Shown here in pieces: positions 13,601 to 22,981 of a stretch of 64,000 nt of DNA. Location: NCBI GenBank assembly GCA_040954595.2, contig CM082593.2:6510001-6574000 (forward strand), given 5' to 3'. Origin of the DNA: Balanoglossus misakiensis. Lineage: Eukaryota; Hemichordata. The stretch's first letter is position 1. The number at the start of each line of letters is the position of its first letter. A model generated the notes under the pieces. It was given only the letters and a program-made list of their open reading frames with translations. It was not told the origin of the DNA and did no database searches. The translations under genes and the position numbers were made by a program.

Positions 13601-16600
13601 CCTACTTTTTGAGATCTCCTGTGGGTGAGAAAACACCCGATGACATTTAAAGAGAGTCTGACAGTTTGACAAATCATGAGCGGGGTCAGCCCAATAAACA
13701 ATTTTGACTCTAATAGTTATAAATGAGGCATTGTTTGGATCGGGGTCGAGTTTTTGGGCCGAGGGCACCGGGAAAAATCAACAGGACGTGGAAAGCCACG
13801 GGTGAACGTACGCCAGTCGATTTGTGTACGTTCCTTTTAACCCTTTCCACGCCATAGTCAACTTGTCGTCATCTTTTAAAAATAACCCCTACATACCTTT
13901 TTCCACATTTTTTTCTGAAATTTTGATTAAGACCTGAAGATAATTAAAAATTATCTCCACTTGGTCTAAAATTAAGGGGGGAATTGAAAAAAAAATAGAT
14001 AAAAATGTGAAAATGTTGCAGTACAGTTTGACGTACACAGAAAATGTGACGAAAATGGACAAACATCCATAAAATACAAGATGGACGAATTTGACGAGCG
14101 GGAACTCGACCGCCCCTCGGTGAAGTCTCGGGGTTTGGCGGTGGATTTCCAGTCTAGAACAAGCCTTCGAAAAAAAAACACGAAGGCTAGGTTCTAGACT
14201 AGTGGTTTTCATATCCTGCAACAAGATCCACTGTGAAACGGGACCACTGAAAATCTGGCTTCAGTAGAGGTTAAGTATGACCTCAATCAAACGACTTCTG
14301 TTTACCCCAACCTCTGCCCCGAAGAGAAGTTGGTGAGGGGGTAATCCCATCATGTTTGGCCGGACAGGACGGGTATTGCTTTAATTGAAATGGGGGTCAG
14401 AGGGTCAGCTTGTAACGCGATCACACAAACAAGCTGGAAGCTCTAGAGACAATAACATTAACACAGACTGGCCCAATGTTTCCGAACTTGGTTTTCACGT
14501 TCGTTTGGGGATTTCTACATGTATGTTCAGTGCCCCTGCTGTAATGCTGTATTCAAGGCGCTTTTACATGTATTTTTTTACTTTTGATACAGTTTCGAGA
14601 TTTTCATCATGTCAATTTTTATGTGCTCGCTTTTCAGCAATGCCCGGATAGTGAGAAGCGACCTGGACGGAGAAAATGTTGAAGTCATCATTTCGCAGAA
14701 TATCACGTCGCCGCGTGCAATTGCCGTCTATCCACATCTCGAGTAAGTTCTGGTTGTCAAGGTTCCTCTCTGTAGCTGCCATGGCGTTGTGGTCATCATA
14801 GGTCGTTTGGTTTTATTAAAACCGGTCGTTTCGAATTCACCCTCAGAACTTTCATGAAACCCACGTTTCCGTGCAGTAGAGGTACCCAATGAATATTGCA
14901 CCATGTTGCTGTGCATCGATGCCCCCCCCCCCCCCAATGACGTTGGTTCATGAACCAGTGCGCTTGCTCGAAATCCAAATGACAATAATTATGAATTATT
15001 CCATTTGTAGTTTGCTATACTGGACCGATTGGGGCGAAGACGCCAAAATCGAGGTGTCCAGCCTGGACGGCAAGAGACGCGCCGTCCTGGTGTCAACCAA
15101 CATCACCTGGCCCAACGGAATCGCCATCGACTACGACACCAACAAAGTCATCTGGTGCGACGGGAAATCGGAGACCATCGAGGAGATCAACCTGGACGGC
15201 AGCGGTCGGCGCGTCGTCGCCGACAACCAAGTCGGCCAGCCGTTCGCCATCACCCAGTTCAAGGACAACGTGTGGTACACCGACTGGGCGCAGAACATGA
15301 TCATCCGGGTGGACAAAGTGACCGGTTTCAACCGGGTGCAGCTGCGCGGCGCCATGACCAAGCCGTCGGGACTGCAGATAATTCATCCGTCGGCCAAAAA
15401 GGCGACCAACACAGGTAATAAGACAAGTCACTACCCAGTCTTCTAATCTACACAAGATATAACTGTCCTTATGTTGAATCTCCTCCATGAGTTCTTCGAC
15501 GAATATTTTGTGAATACACATGTATGTACTGATTCTTCAGTATTCACTACTGTGGGGAAGAAGTGATAGGCAAATAAACACAGTCGGGGCAACCACTGAG
15601 GTCAAGCTCTGAAAAGCGGATAGAATCACGCGTGAAAAGCGTCAAAATTAGAACTCACAAACATCATGTCTTCCAGATCTTTAATGAATAATATTTCTTC
15701 TTCTTTTTTTTTTGCCACGCAGACATCAACCCGTGCTCTATCCTGAACGGCAAGTGCGATCAGCTGTGTTACCCGGACGACCAGCTCTTGAACAAGGCGG
15801 TGTGCGCCTGCCGCTATGGTTACCGTCTCCACGAAGATGGTTCGTCGTGTCGACTAGGTAAATTCGCTGAAGTTATTAATTAAGCTCTACTTCGCGATAA
15901 TTTGGTTCGCTTCTTTTACTGAAAAATGTATGCGTCGAGCAGCATGGACAGCGCCCTCCTGAGTCCTCCCCTTCGAGTGACAAAACTCCCCAGTGCAAAT
16001 CTGCCAGTCGGCCAATCCGCGAGTGACACTTTGGTCCGTTGGCGATGTCAACTAACACTATTAGGTCAGTCATTCCTCCCGTTCCTAGGCGTTGCTAAGG
16101 CGTAAAAATACATACTGGTGTAACTTTTCTGTGTTGGAATGATGTAGTATTAAAATGACTGGGGTTTGTTTCCTTCTCTCTCAGATGAATGCGAGAGTGG
16201 CGTGGCTGACTGTGACGACAACGCCCTCTGCATCGATACGCCGAACGGCTACCAGTGCATCTGCCAGCCAGGTTTCACCGGAAATGGCGTCAACTGCACA
16301 GGTTAGTATCCATGGCAACGCAACTGTGATTGGATGGTTTTAAATATTCCAACATGTTTGAGTGTTTTGAATGTAGCATCTTCCTACTGTATTCCGTATA
16401 CGTTATATCTCGTTCTTGGCTATGAAAATTGAAGACATTTTGTTTCGAAAGCAGTATAATTCGCTGTGTCCGAGATCAGTTTCCTGCACCCATTTTATAG
16501 AGACCTCGCTTTTTATGGCGATTGGCTCTTTTGAAATTCATCTATGATTTGTCCTCCCATCGCCAGAAATTCCCGAAGCCACGACAACAGAAGAGTTGAC

Positions 16601-18902
16601 CCACCATCGCTCGTGTCCGGATGGCTATAATGTCTACTGTCTAAATGGCGGTACATGCTTCTACTATGACACCATCGACGAACTGGCATGCGAGTAAGTC
16701 CGTGGCTGACCGAATCTTCATGAGAACATCATGTCTTGAAATATCAGGACATCAAATGTCAATCCAGTTTGTGTGAATTTTCTAAAATTATTGATGGGCG
16801 GGCGGACTCATAGCGCCCTCAACTGGCGAAGTCAGTCAACCCAGTTTTGTTCTGCACTTGTCGTAAAATATAGAACAATCATTCTAGAATGTCCTTAATT
16901 TATGTGTATGGTACTGGAGGACAGTGATGGAAATATTTACACTGGTCCAGAATGACTATCGAAATATATCGATTCTCGTGTATTGCTAAATGGAGACTTC
17001 ATGAAAATAACGCAAATTTATGCTGATGAGATTTTCCCGCACGTGCCTATGCTAAATGTCAAAATGCTTCGAATACTCATATCTAACAACAATCTACCCC
17101 ACTGTCCCCTCCAGGTGTGTGTCTGGATTTACGGGCGACCGATGCCAGTACCGAGACATCACGGCGTTTGAAACCAAGGCGCCGCTGATCATACAGGAAA
17201 AGATCTACATCTCCGTCGGAGTTGTGGTTCCTGTGGTCGTGATTCTGACGATCATCGTCATCATATGCTGCTGCAAGAGGTGAGAAGTCGCCAACGTTCT
17301 TTCGTTGTGAAATCTAGACGTTGAATTCTTTTCCTGCGCATGCAAATCCGAATTGGCCAGGTGATAAACGGGCGGCAACTTCACAATTGGCCCCAACAAG
17401 GCCACAAATTCAAAACAAGTGGACACTACACACTGTGTCTTGGAATCTTCACAAAAAAATCACCGGAAAAGATTTTGTCAAATATGACAATAAAATACAC
17501 AAGCTGGGTTCATTTCAGAGTACACATATGTCTAAACTGGAAGCTATTTTTGACATCAACAAAACATGCAAAACAGTCGGGCGCTAATGAAGCTCTATTA
17601 ACAATTAACCCCGGATTTGAATGGAATTTAGAAAGAGCCGAGGACTTTCTCTTAAAAACAATAATCCGTCCCTTATTTTGCGCCTCTTTCCCCCTTAAAA
17701 TCGGGAGTTGATTAAGTAAAATAAACGACCGAGATCCGAGTTGCACTGAACAGCTGCGAACCATCTGGAGAAAACAGACACTGACAATTTGAATGCCGTC
17801 TCTGTTTCTAGGAAGAAGAAAACCAAGGCACACGAGAATAACTGCACATCCGTTGACCGTGCAGCAACTGTGAGCCACACCAATGTGTGTTATGAGAACC
17901 GGGGCCCGGCGGAACGCCTCGTGTCGAATTACTCCTCGCCAGCTGTGTCAAGGAACCACTACAGCAAAGAAGAACCCGTAAGCTTCGTAGATTTTGTCTT
18001 TTTTGCACTATAATGCATTAATGTTATGCAGGATGGTCTCCCGTACCAAATCACAGAACAACGCGCACCGTACCACTCGACCACATTGATCGATCGGCAG
18101 AATCCGACCGCAGAAGTGTCGAATTCGCATTCCGAAACACATATCATATCATACCCATATTTTGTACAAGATGTGAAGTATCTTTCGACACATTTGGTTT
18201 AGTTTCGTGCGACAAATTAACACCATTGTTTTGCTTACTAAAATATGAAGTATTTTCACCCTGTATTTGGGAATAATCCTGAATTATTTTAACTATCATA
18301 CCACAGAAATTTCTTTGTCAGTGGCCATATCAATTAAAACTGTGGAGGGTGTCAATTAGATTGCCCATTTCTCTTAATTGTTTCAAGAACAACAAACACT
18401 TGACATCAATTACCACTGGCATAGTTAAAGACTGTTTTAAGTGACGACGATTTGTGTTCAAGATTTCACTATTTTCTCTTTTGTGTAGGTTATGCAGAGG
18501 CCGCGAAACGGTAGCGCCAGTATTCCAAACGGCAGAGTCCAACAGCCCCACCACCCGGCGGTGTTGAACAACTCGGACATCATGAGCCCCAAGCGCAGCG
18601 GGCCCCTGCCCCACAATGGAATATCCCACCCCTACAAGGAGAGCTACGTGGGCTTCAACAGGCGGCAGGTCGATATTCCGGAGTCCATCAAAAAGTCCGG
18701 AGAGCTGTCTCCGGTCTACGCCATGCCCATGACCCCCAAGGCCCACGTCCCAAGTTCCCCGGACGCAGACTACATGGATATGTCGCAGGGGGTGCCACCG
18801 CGGTCGGCGGTGTACATAAACTTGGACTTAAAACCCAAGCCCACCCACCCGACGAGACTGCACAGCCAAGGCAGCAGGAGAAGCGAGAGTGACTACCTCT
18901 AA
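3936..18902 (+). CDS. EGF: Pro-epidermal growth factor (EGF precursor)-like membrane protein, 16 coding exons
   Basis: Coding exons: 3936-4047, 5996-6124, 7155-7354, 9039-9223, 10749-10970, 11625-11815, 12491-12667, 13004-13160, 14638-14742, 15011-15414, 15723-15857, 16185-16301, 16567-16693, 17115-17279, 17812-17977, 18489-18902. All junctions are GT-AG and phases join to 3006 nt (1001 residues). Human pro-EGF is about 1200. Seen in order: signal peptide 1-21; cbEGF 38-80; YWTD propeller 81-346; short Cys linker; second propeller 366-627; EGF modules 628-672 and 673-711; juxtamembrane EGF domain with six Cys at 728, 736, 742, 753, 755, 764; transmembrane helix about 784-807; tail 808-1001. 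Family knowledge: pro-EGF releases an ErbB receptor ligand from the cell surface. The second propeller and the GDRCQYRD end of the EGF domain match vertebrate EGF best; LRP and nidogen have other layouts. The ATG at 3936 is the first in frame after a TAA at 3915. ErbB binding is inferred. Confidence 0.9.
4733..4945. repeat. Three-copy 71-73 bp tandem repeat with octamer motifs (EGF intron 1)
   Basis: Units start at about 4733, 4804 and 4877 with GTTCGTGTGGTCATTGGTGA. Each carries two octamer positions. Five are perfect ATGCAAAT (4773, 4844, 4865, 4917, 4937) and one is degenerate (ATACAAAT at 4793). The octamer is the classical POU-domain factor site. It lies between coding exons 1 and 2 of the EGF-like gene. 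Confidence 0.85.
5996..6124 (+). CDS. EGF: EGF-like gene exon 2: calcium-binding EGF module
   Basis: A phase 1-1 exon of 43 codons begins with the split Asp of DIDEC and contains six Cys, a typical cbEGF module. It follows a good TTATTCTCAG acceptor and ends at GTCAGT. Human pro-EGF has no EGF module before its first propeller, so this position is unusual. Confidence 0.92.
7155..7354 (+). CDS. EGF: EGF-like gene exon 3: start of first YWTD propeller
   Basis: Encodes [16 protein letters not shown], a propeller-opening strand like that of human pro-EGF, then a YWTD-type blade ([10 protein letters not shown]) and LDGSQKE. Phase 1 in, phase 0 out; donor GTGAGA. Confidence 0.92.
8904..8948. repeat. 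(ATCC)n microsatellite
   Basis: Tandem ATCC units in intron 3 of the EGF-like gene, about 100 bp upstream of exon 4. Confidence 0.9.
9039..9223 (+). CDS. EGF: EGF-like gene exon 4: YWTD blade
   Basis: Contains a canonical IYWTDA blade with a VDWIHDN lead-in and a TLDGTQR turn, then [11 protein letters not shown]. Acceptor TTCTCCAG, donor GTAAGT, phase 0 to 2. Confidence 0.94.
9316..9467. repeat. Compound pentanucleotide microsatellite (AATGC)n-(AGTAC)n
   Basis: About 40 bp of AATGC units run straight into about 110 bp of AGTAC units, in intron 4 of the EGF-like gene. AGTAC arrays contain GTAC palindromes, so the tract can fold on itself. Long reading frames over it are repeat artefacts. Confidence 0.95.
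10488..10658. repeat. Trinucleotide microsatellite (GGT)n-(GAT)n
   Basis: About 94 bp of GGT units followed by about 77 bp of GAT units with one GGT interruption. It ends about 90 bp before exon 5 of the EGF-like gene. The poly-His, poly-Val and poly-Met frames over it are artefacts. Confidence 0.95.
10749..10970 (+). CDS. EGF: EGF-like gene exon 5: two propeller blades
   Basis: Encodes LYWSCWG and LYWVDNG blades with DGTD and NGTD turns (74 codons). Phase 2 to 2, donor GTAAGT. The acceptor lies just after the (GGT)n/(GAT)n microsatellite. Confidence 0.94.
11625..11815 (+). CDS. EGF: EGF-like gene exon 6: last blade of propeller 1
   Basis: Contains VYWTDWKSN and closes with TVVHPYRQP, the stretch that ends LDLR-type propellers before an EGF module. 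Phase 2 to 1, donor GTAAGA. Confidence 0.93.
12491..12667 (+). CDS. EGF: EGF-like gene exon 7: linker and start of propeller 2
   Basis: Starts with a short HDCNSTGC stub instead of a full EGF module, then [19 protein letters not shown], very close to the opening of the second propeller of human pro-EGF. Phase 1 to 1, donor GTGAGT. Confidence 0.92.
13004..13160 (+). CDS. EGF: EGF-like gene exon 8: propeller 2 blade
   Basis: Encodes [18 protein letters not shown] and [16 protein letters not shown], matching the corresponding pro-EGF blades. Phase 1 to 2, donor GTAAGT. Confidence 0.94.
13926..13968. repeat. A/T-rich imperfect hairpin in EGF intron 8
   Basis: GACC..GAAGATAATT is followed by its inverse AATTATCT..GGTC with a 3-nt loop. 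It lies 180 bp upstream of the 14151 hairpin, so both may belong to one degenerate fold-back element. Confidence 0.55.
14151..14199. repeat. Short perfect-stem hairpin in EGF intron 8
   Basis: AGTCTAGAAC and AGCCTTCG on the left arm (14151-14169) pair with CGAAGGCT and GTTCTAGACT on the right arm (14180-14199), with 1-2 nt bulges and an A-rich loop of about 10 nt. No conserved RNA family is recognised; it may be a remnant of a fold-back element. Confidence 0.7.
14638..14742 (+). CDS. EGF: EGF-like gene exon 9: propeller 2 blade segment
   Basis: A short exon of 105 nt encoding [10 protein letters not shown] and [11 protein letters not shown]. Phase 2 to 2. The acceptor follows TTTTCAG and the donor is GTAAGT. 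Confidence 0.9.
15011..15414 (+). CDS. EGF: EGF-like gene exon 10: three propeller 2 blades
   Basis: The largest propeller exon (404 nt, GC-rich) with [32 protein letters not shown] and [16 protein letters not shown]. The unusual WCD in place of WTD is shared with human pro-EGF (YWCDAK), a strong orthology marker. Phase 2 to 1, donor GTAATA. Confidence 0.95.
15723..15857 (+). CDS. EGF: EGF-like gene exon 11: EGF module closing propeller 2
   Basis: Encodes [16 protein letters not shown] and [16 protein letters not shown], the LDLR-type EGF module that packs against a propeller. Phase 1 to 1 and symmetrical, so it can be shuffled or skipped without a frameshift. Confidence 0.93.
16185..16301 (+). 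CDS. EGF: EGF-like gene exon 12: cbEGF module
   Basis: Encodes [10 protein letters not shown] and [15 protein letters not shown], with six Cys and the Asn and aromatic residues of a calcium-binding EGF module. Phase 1 to 1, donor GTTAGT. Confidence 0.94.
16567..16693 (+). CDS. EGF: EGF-like gene exon 13: stalk and first part of the growth-factor EGF domain
   Basis: A Thr/Glu-rich stalk ([12 protein letters not shown]) precedes cysteines 1-4 of the growth-factor domain ([28 protein letters not shown]). The exon stops in phase 2 inside the Glu codon between Cys4 and Cys5. The single Arg at 726, just before the domain, is a possible processing point. Confidence 0.94.
17115..17279 (+). CDS. EGF: EGF-like gene exon 14: end of EGF domain, juxtamembrane segment and transmembrane helix
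   Basis: Starts with [14 protein letters not shown] (Cys5 and Cys6). A 19-residue juxtamembrane segment and a hydrophobic helix ([20 protein letters not shown]) follow, with a Lys/Arg stop-transfer. Phase 2 to 2, donor GTGAGA. Confidence 0.95.
17812..17977 (+). CDS. EGF: EGF-like gene exon 15: membrane-proximal cytoplasmic tail
   Basis: Begins with a basic cluster (RKKKTK) and contains Tyr836 in CYENR, a YxN-type SH2 motif, plus Tyr residues in NYSS and HYSKEE. Phase 2 to 0, donor GTAAGC. Confidence 0.88.
18489..18902 (+). CDS. EGF: EGF-like gene exon 16: C-terminal tail with tyrosine motifs, stop
   Basis: Encodes 137 residues rich in Pro, Ser and His and ends SDYL before TAA at 18900-18902. 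Tyr motifs seen: SYVGF, VYAMPM, DYMDM (Tyr959), VYINLDL (Tyr973) and the C-terminal DYL. GC content is higher than in the flanking introns, as expected of an exon under coding constraint. Confidence 0.9.
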   Translation, partial: VMQRPRNGSASIPNGRVQQPHHPAVLNNSDIMSPKRSGPLPHNGISHPYKESYVGFNRRQVDIPESIKKSGELSPVYAMPMTPKAHVPSSPDADYMDMSQGVPPRSAVYINLDLKPKPTHPTRLHSQGSRRSESDYL

Positions 18903-20504
18903 AATCCGAATGGGATCTTCCAACGCTTGCTGGAAATATGTAGCTTTTTGATTGGCTGGAACTATGCCGCGGGCGGGGCCATGAAGATGATTGACAGACA
19001 TCCCAGGTGCATACACTGCGTGTGATTTTGACAGCAAAGGCATCAAACTACACTTTCAACCTTGGTCTATTTATATAAGTTTCAATTGGTGGAACATTAC
19101 CTGAAATAGTTCGATGTCCACGTCTTGTCCGATGTCCAGAACAGTGATGTCTGTAAAAGTGCAACAGAAGAAAAATAATTACTGTTTAAATACAGTCTAC
19201 CATGTGCTGAAATCACTGCCATAGCATTTTCATTATTGCACAGAAGAGAAACATTTCTTGAAAACTGTTGCTGTTGACAACTTCGTGTGGCATAGCGCCA
19301 CCAACGTTCCAAGCGATGCATGCAGAGGACCGCTTGGTGAAATGCAAGTTATCGTAGTGGACTATGGTGGCGCTTCTCAGTTGTGCGCGTGCTGTAGGAC
19401 ATGCGATAATCACTGCCGATCAAATTATCCCGTTTTGCCACGAAAGGGACATTTGACATGCTCGATGGCAGCTGTGGTTGCCACGGCAACTGACCAAACA
19501 TTGCCTGTGTATATACTTGAAGTTTAACTTTAATTTAAGCTACAGTTTGAACCTGTACAGACTGTGTGTAATGTTCAGTGTTTGAAGTGAAAGAATCCTT
19601 TGTGATGACTTATTTGCATATGCTAATTCATGCAAATAATTTGAATAAAAAAATCACTATGTAAATATTGTCACCTTCAGCCATGCAACTGTGCTAGTCA
19701 CGAATAGCCTAGAATTAGAAACCCAGATCTGTGATAATTTTTAGGTTTCACAGAAACTGTAAAATTCCATTTTCAGTGGAAAACCGAAAGTCTTGGGTTT
19801 TGGTATTTAGAGCACATGAAAAATCGAGTCATCCAAGACTTTGATTTCAAACTGTGAAATACCCAGAAGTTATGAAAATTCCATTGCAATTTACCAATAC
19901 TAGTCTACCAACTATCCTCAAAAAAAAGTCAATCTGACAGCATTCCTTTATACCATAGAAGGAGCACTGCAGTACAGTGCAATATTGGTAACCAAATCTG
20001 CTTGTTATAATGCCAGAAAAAAAATAAAAAAAAATATATTTATCGAAAATTCCAAATAATGATATCAGAACAATGTGTCAATCTTTTTCTTTGTGTTCAA
20101 CAGTTTAAAATATTTGTACCAATGAAAGGGGAGGGGGGTTAAATTATTGTACAGTGTTTTGACAATTGTAGTATAGCAGTTGTTTCTTCTTTCGTTTTGC
20201 ATTAAAGATTTTTGTAACAAAATCACCTTAATAAAAGCGAATGTTAAATATTTTGGTGACATGTTTGCAGCATTATATTCTCTTCTGAGTGATTGTTTGT
20301 GAGACCTGTTCAAGATCGTACTTCTACATTTATAGTACACTACTAACACGCACATACATGCATGACTTTTCTTCACATAAAGACAACTTGGCAGTACATA
20401 TATTTCACACAATGATTTTGAGCTAATCTTTAATTCGCCTTTCCAGTGCTTAAAACTAATCCAAGATAACAAAATTTCTGCATTCGAAATTACACAACAG
20501 TAAC
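18903..20504. other. Convergent 3' region between the EGF-like gene and PFDN1
   Basis: Holds the likely 3' UTR of the plus-strand gene and the distal 3' flank of PFDN1. No further coding exon was recognised. The two genes are tail-to-tail; 3' ends placed at the AATAAA signals leave a gap of about 0.8 kb. Confidence 0.6.
19644..19649 (+). terminator. Polyadenylation signal of the EGF-like gene
   Basis: AATAAA lies 742 nt after the TAA stop, giving a plausible 3' UTR of about 0.75 kb. Further A-rich signals near 20020-20035 are alternatives. Confidence 0.55.
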
Positions 20505-20510
20505 TTTATT
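20505..20510 (-). terminator. Polyadenylation signal of PFDN1
   Basis: AATAAA on the minus strand lies about 135 nt past the stop codon. Confidence 0.7.
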
Positions 20511-20645
20511 GGCTGACGATAAAAGCCCAGATGACTAAAGAAGTTTTTGACATTTATTCTACAAGAAACATTGCTACTTTTGCATAACAAAAAAAAAAAG
20601 AAAAACTCATACAGTACACACTAAACTAAACATGGAATGAAGAAC

Positions 20646-20732
20646 TTATTTTCTTGCTTGTTTCTGTTGTAACATTTCTCGAATGTTATCTTCACTTTCT
20701 TTTATACTGTGTTCTAAGTATTCCTTGTGTGC
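20646..20732 (-). CDS. PFDN1: PFDN1 coding exon 4
   Basis: Encodes AHKEYLEHSIKESEDNIR and EMLQQKQARK followed by TAA, the conserved C-terminal helix. Acceptor CCAAG. Confidence 0.96.
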   Translation of the reverse strand, partial: AHKEYLEHSIKESEDNIREMLQQKQARK

Positions 20733-22981
20733 CTTGGAAAGAAAAAGAAAAAAATGATATAAATAACGTACACATAACGAGTTTTGTGAATGTAATAAAG
20801 ACAACCAAATAACAGGAGTGTAGTAATACTTACTTCAAATCAATCAGTTACTCATATGTTGACCACACATGGCTTGAAGAATATCGTGAACTATGTTTTT
20901 GCTCTTTACGCTACGACTGAATTTACATCTAGCTATATGCGCCTACTAGAACTAGCCGCCATTTTGAATCCCGGCTCTGTGGCATGCAGTGCAAAATCAC
21001 TGAGTGAAGTCCGACTGGAAACATCAGTATGAGCCGATTATTTTATAATTCCATGGAGATGAAGTTCCTAACCTTGCTGTGATTTCACTCGGGCATGTTT
21101 TAGATCATATCCCAGAATCTGAGTATATGTAGGCCTACATAATTTACGTAGTGTCTTCTTGGGATAGGCGTATACACAGTGAATATATGCGCACACACAC
21201 ACACACACACACACTCACACACACACAATACTGCCATGTCCAATGTGCTGCAGCCAAACCCATGCACATAGACAAAGACATTCTATGGGGTGTGTTACAA
21301 AACACATACTGACCAGCCATTTTCAGGTAAAGCATATGACTGTCTACCTGAGGGAATTCGAGTCACCCCTAAAAAAACAGCCTGTTTCCCTCATGAGTAT
21401 AATGAAATCTCTGCTATAGTATAAGATAAAGCATTCAAGTCCAGTATTCAGTTTGAAAGAAATCAGTCCATTGCAAACGTCAATTCTCTTACCTCTAGTG
21501 TTTTAATTTTCTCATCTGCTTTGACCACTTTGGCATTGAGTGATTCTACAATTGATGATTTGTCTTGAAGGAGAAACCTACAGAGATGAAAAGAGAATTT
21601 GATAAGATGAAATATTGGACAATCATACCTATGACCGAGTCACCATTTTCAAGCAAATCTTAACTTTTTTTGCACTGAAACATATTTTTGATAAAGACAT
21701 CCCACTGACACTAGTACCAGGATATACGGTCATGTAAGGGCCATGGACATTTTCTACTGCACAGCCAAGCCAGCATGGGTGTGAGGCCCGCTCTAACCCT
21801 TCCACCACCATGGTTTGGTCCAAATCCATTGTTTTCTATGGTAAAGTCGGACCTCTATAGTAGGAAGTGGGGGAGTACTGTTTAAGTGATGGCGACTCAC
21901 ATTCTGCCAACGCCCTCATACAGCTTGACGTCATCAGGAAGGGTTTTCAGTTCCTCGGCCGTCAGTTTGGCGTGGTGCTGTTGTCTCTTCAGTGTCTCCT
22001 TCTGCGCCTCATCGATTTTGATGTTTTGGGTGGCTTCTATCATCTTAGCCTGGTGGTTCTGAAAGGCCTGCCACAGAAAAAATAGCATCGCAATGTGTGT
22101 CAGTGATGTTGTATGAATTGGACGAACGCCACAGTATGCAAACTTGATCCATGCTTATCTAGAACTTAGAAATACTGTAGTGTACCAGGTACTTTGACAG
22201 GGGCCAAACATAGACTCTCTCACAACCCCTCTCGCGCCATCCATGCAGGCTTATGGTCTGATTGCATGTGTGCCCGCTACACAACACCATATGGGGTTCT
22301 CCTTTGCTAAACAGTTGAGTGAAGAGCCTTGTAGTGAACCGTGGGCTGTGAGAGAGTCTGGGGCCAAACAGTACACAGCACTTTATCACAGGAACTACAG
22401 CTATACTTATTCTGCCTGAATCCCATTTCATTGTACCTATCAACCCTTCCCTTCTCTAGACGCCCAAAATTACCACAGAAAACAATGGATTTGGACCAAA
22501 CCACAGCACTGACAGGGTTTGTTCACCTCTCAGATATATCAACTTGCGTTGGGCCAGCAATGGTCAGGTAGGGTTGAAAAGGACGACCGATTTTCGGTTA
22601 TCAACATGTCAACAAAGCGCCCCATGCATGTCTATGTGCTAAATAATGCTCGTTTGCTGTGGGTCATCCGTCCTATGACACCCAGCCACCCCGCCGGTTG
22701 CATTATACTAGTACACAGTCACTACAGACATGTGAAGGAGTGAGTCTTCGTATCTGGTCTGACAGCATGCACACAACGCTGAGCTACATAGAAACCAAAC
22801 CAGCGAGTATAGACGTCCCCTGAACCATATCACGTCATTTTGGCAAACGGTATCGCAGTATCTGCACCAGATATCGATCAGGTCTTGTTCGACAATCAAT
22901 TGAATGAAGCTGCGCACAGTCAACAGCCCCTTTTCTCACCTTTTTCAGCTCCATGTCAACGGGAAGACCGTAGGCCGCCAT
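20646..22981 (-). CDS. PFDN1: Prefoldin subunit 1, four coding exons
   Basis: Minus-strand exons in coding order: 22981-22940, 22067-21901, 21577-21493, 20732-20646. They join in phase (0, 2, 0) to 381 nt, 126 residues; human PFDN1 has 122. Prefoldin is a six-subunit cytosolic chaperone that passes unfolded actin and tubulin to CCT; subunit 1 is one of its four beta-type subunits. Seen: N-terminal VDMELKK, a first helix ending in LKTLPDDVKLYEGVGRMF (the hairpin region with the conserved YEGVGRMF), and a C-terminal helix ending ESEDNIREMLQQKQARK, close to the human KEAEDNIREMLMARR. Coiled-coil heptads run through both helices. Start: ATG in AAAATGGCGGCC, a YY1-type context common at housekeeping starts. 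The gene looks intact. Confidence 0.96.
21191..21228. repeat. (CA)n microsatellite
   Basis: Dinucleotide run with one CT interruption, in intron 3 of PFDN1. Confidence 0.9.
21493..21577 (-). CDS. PFDN1: PFDN1 coding exon 3
   Basis: Completes the split Met and encodes FLLQDKSSIVESLNAKVV to KIKTLE, the hairpin end and start of the second helix. Phase 2 to 0, donor GTAAGA. Confidence 0.95.
21811..22503. repeat. Inverted 34-bp repeat pair flanking PFDN1 exon 2
   Basis: The segment 21811-21844 (core TGGTTTGGTCCAAATCCATT) recurs inverted at 22470-22503 with one visible mismatch. The arms sit in introns 2 and 1 and enclose the whole of exon 2. They are probably two copies of a dispersed element. 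Confidence 0.8.
21901..22067 (-). CDS. PFDN1: PFDN1 coding exon 2
   Basis: Encodes AFQNHQAKMIEATQNIKI through to KLYEGVGRM, the first helix and hairpin region. Phase 0 to 2, donor GTGAGT. Confidence 0.97.
22940..22981 (-). CDS. PFDN1: PFDN1 coding exon 1
   Basis: Encodes MAAYGLPVDMELKK and ends in phase 0 at a GTGAGA donor. It corresponds to the MAAPVDLELKK start of the human protein. Confidence 0.95.
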
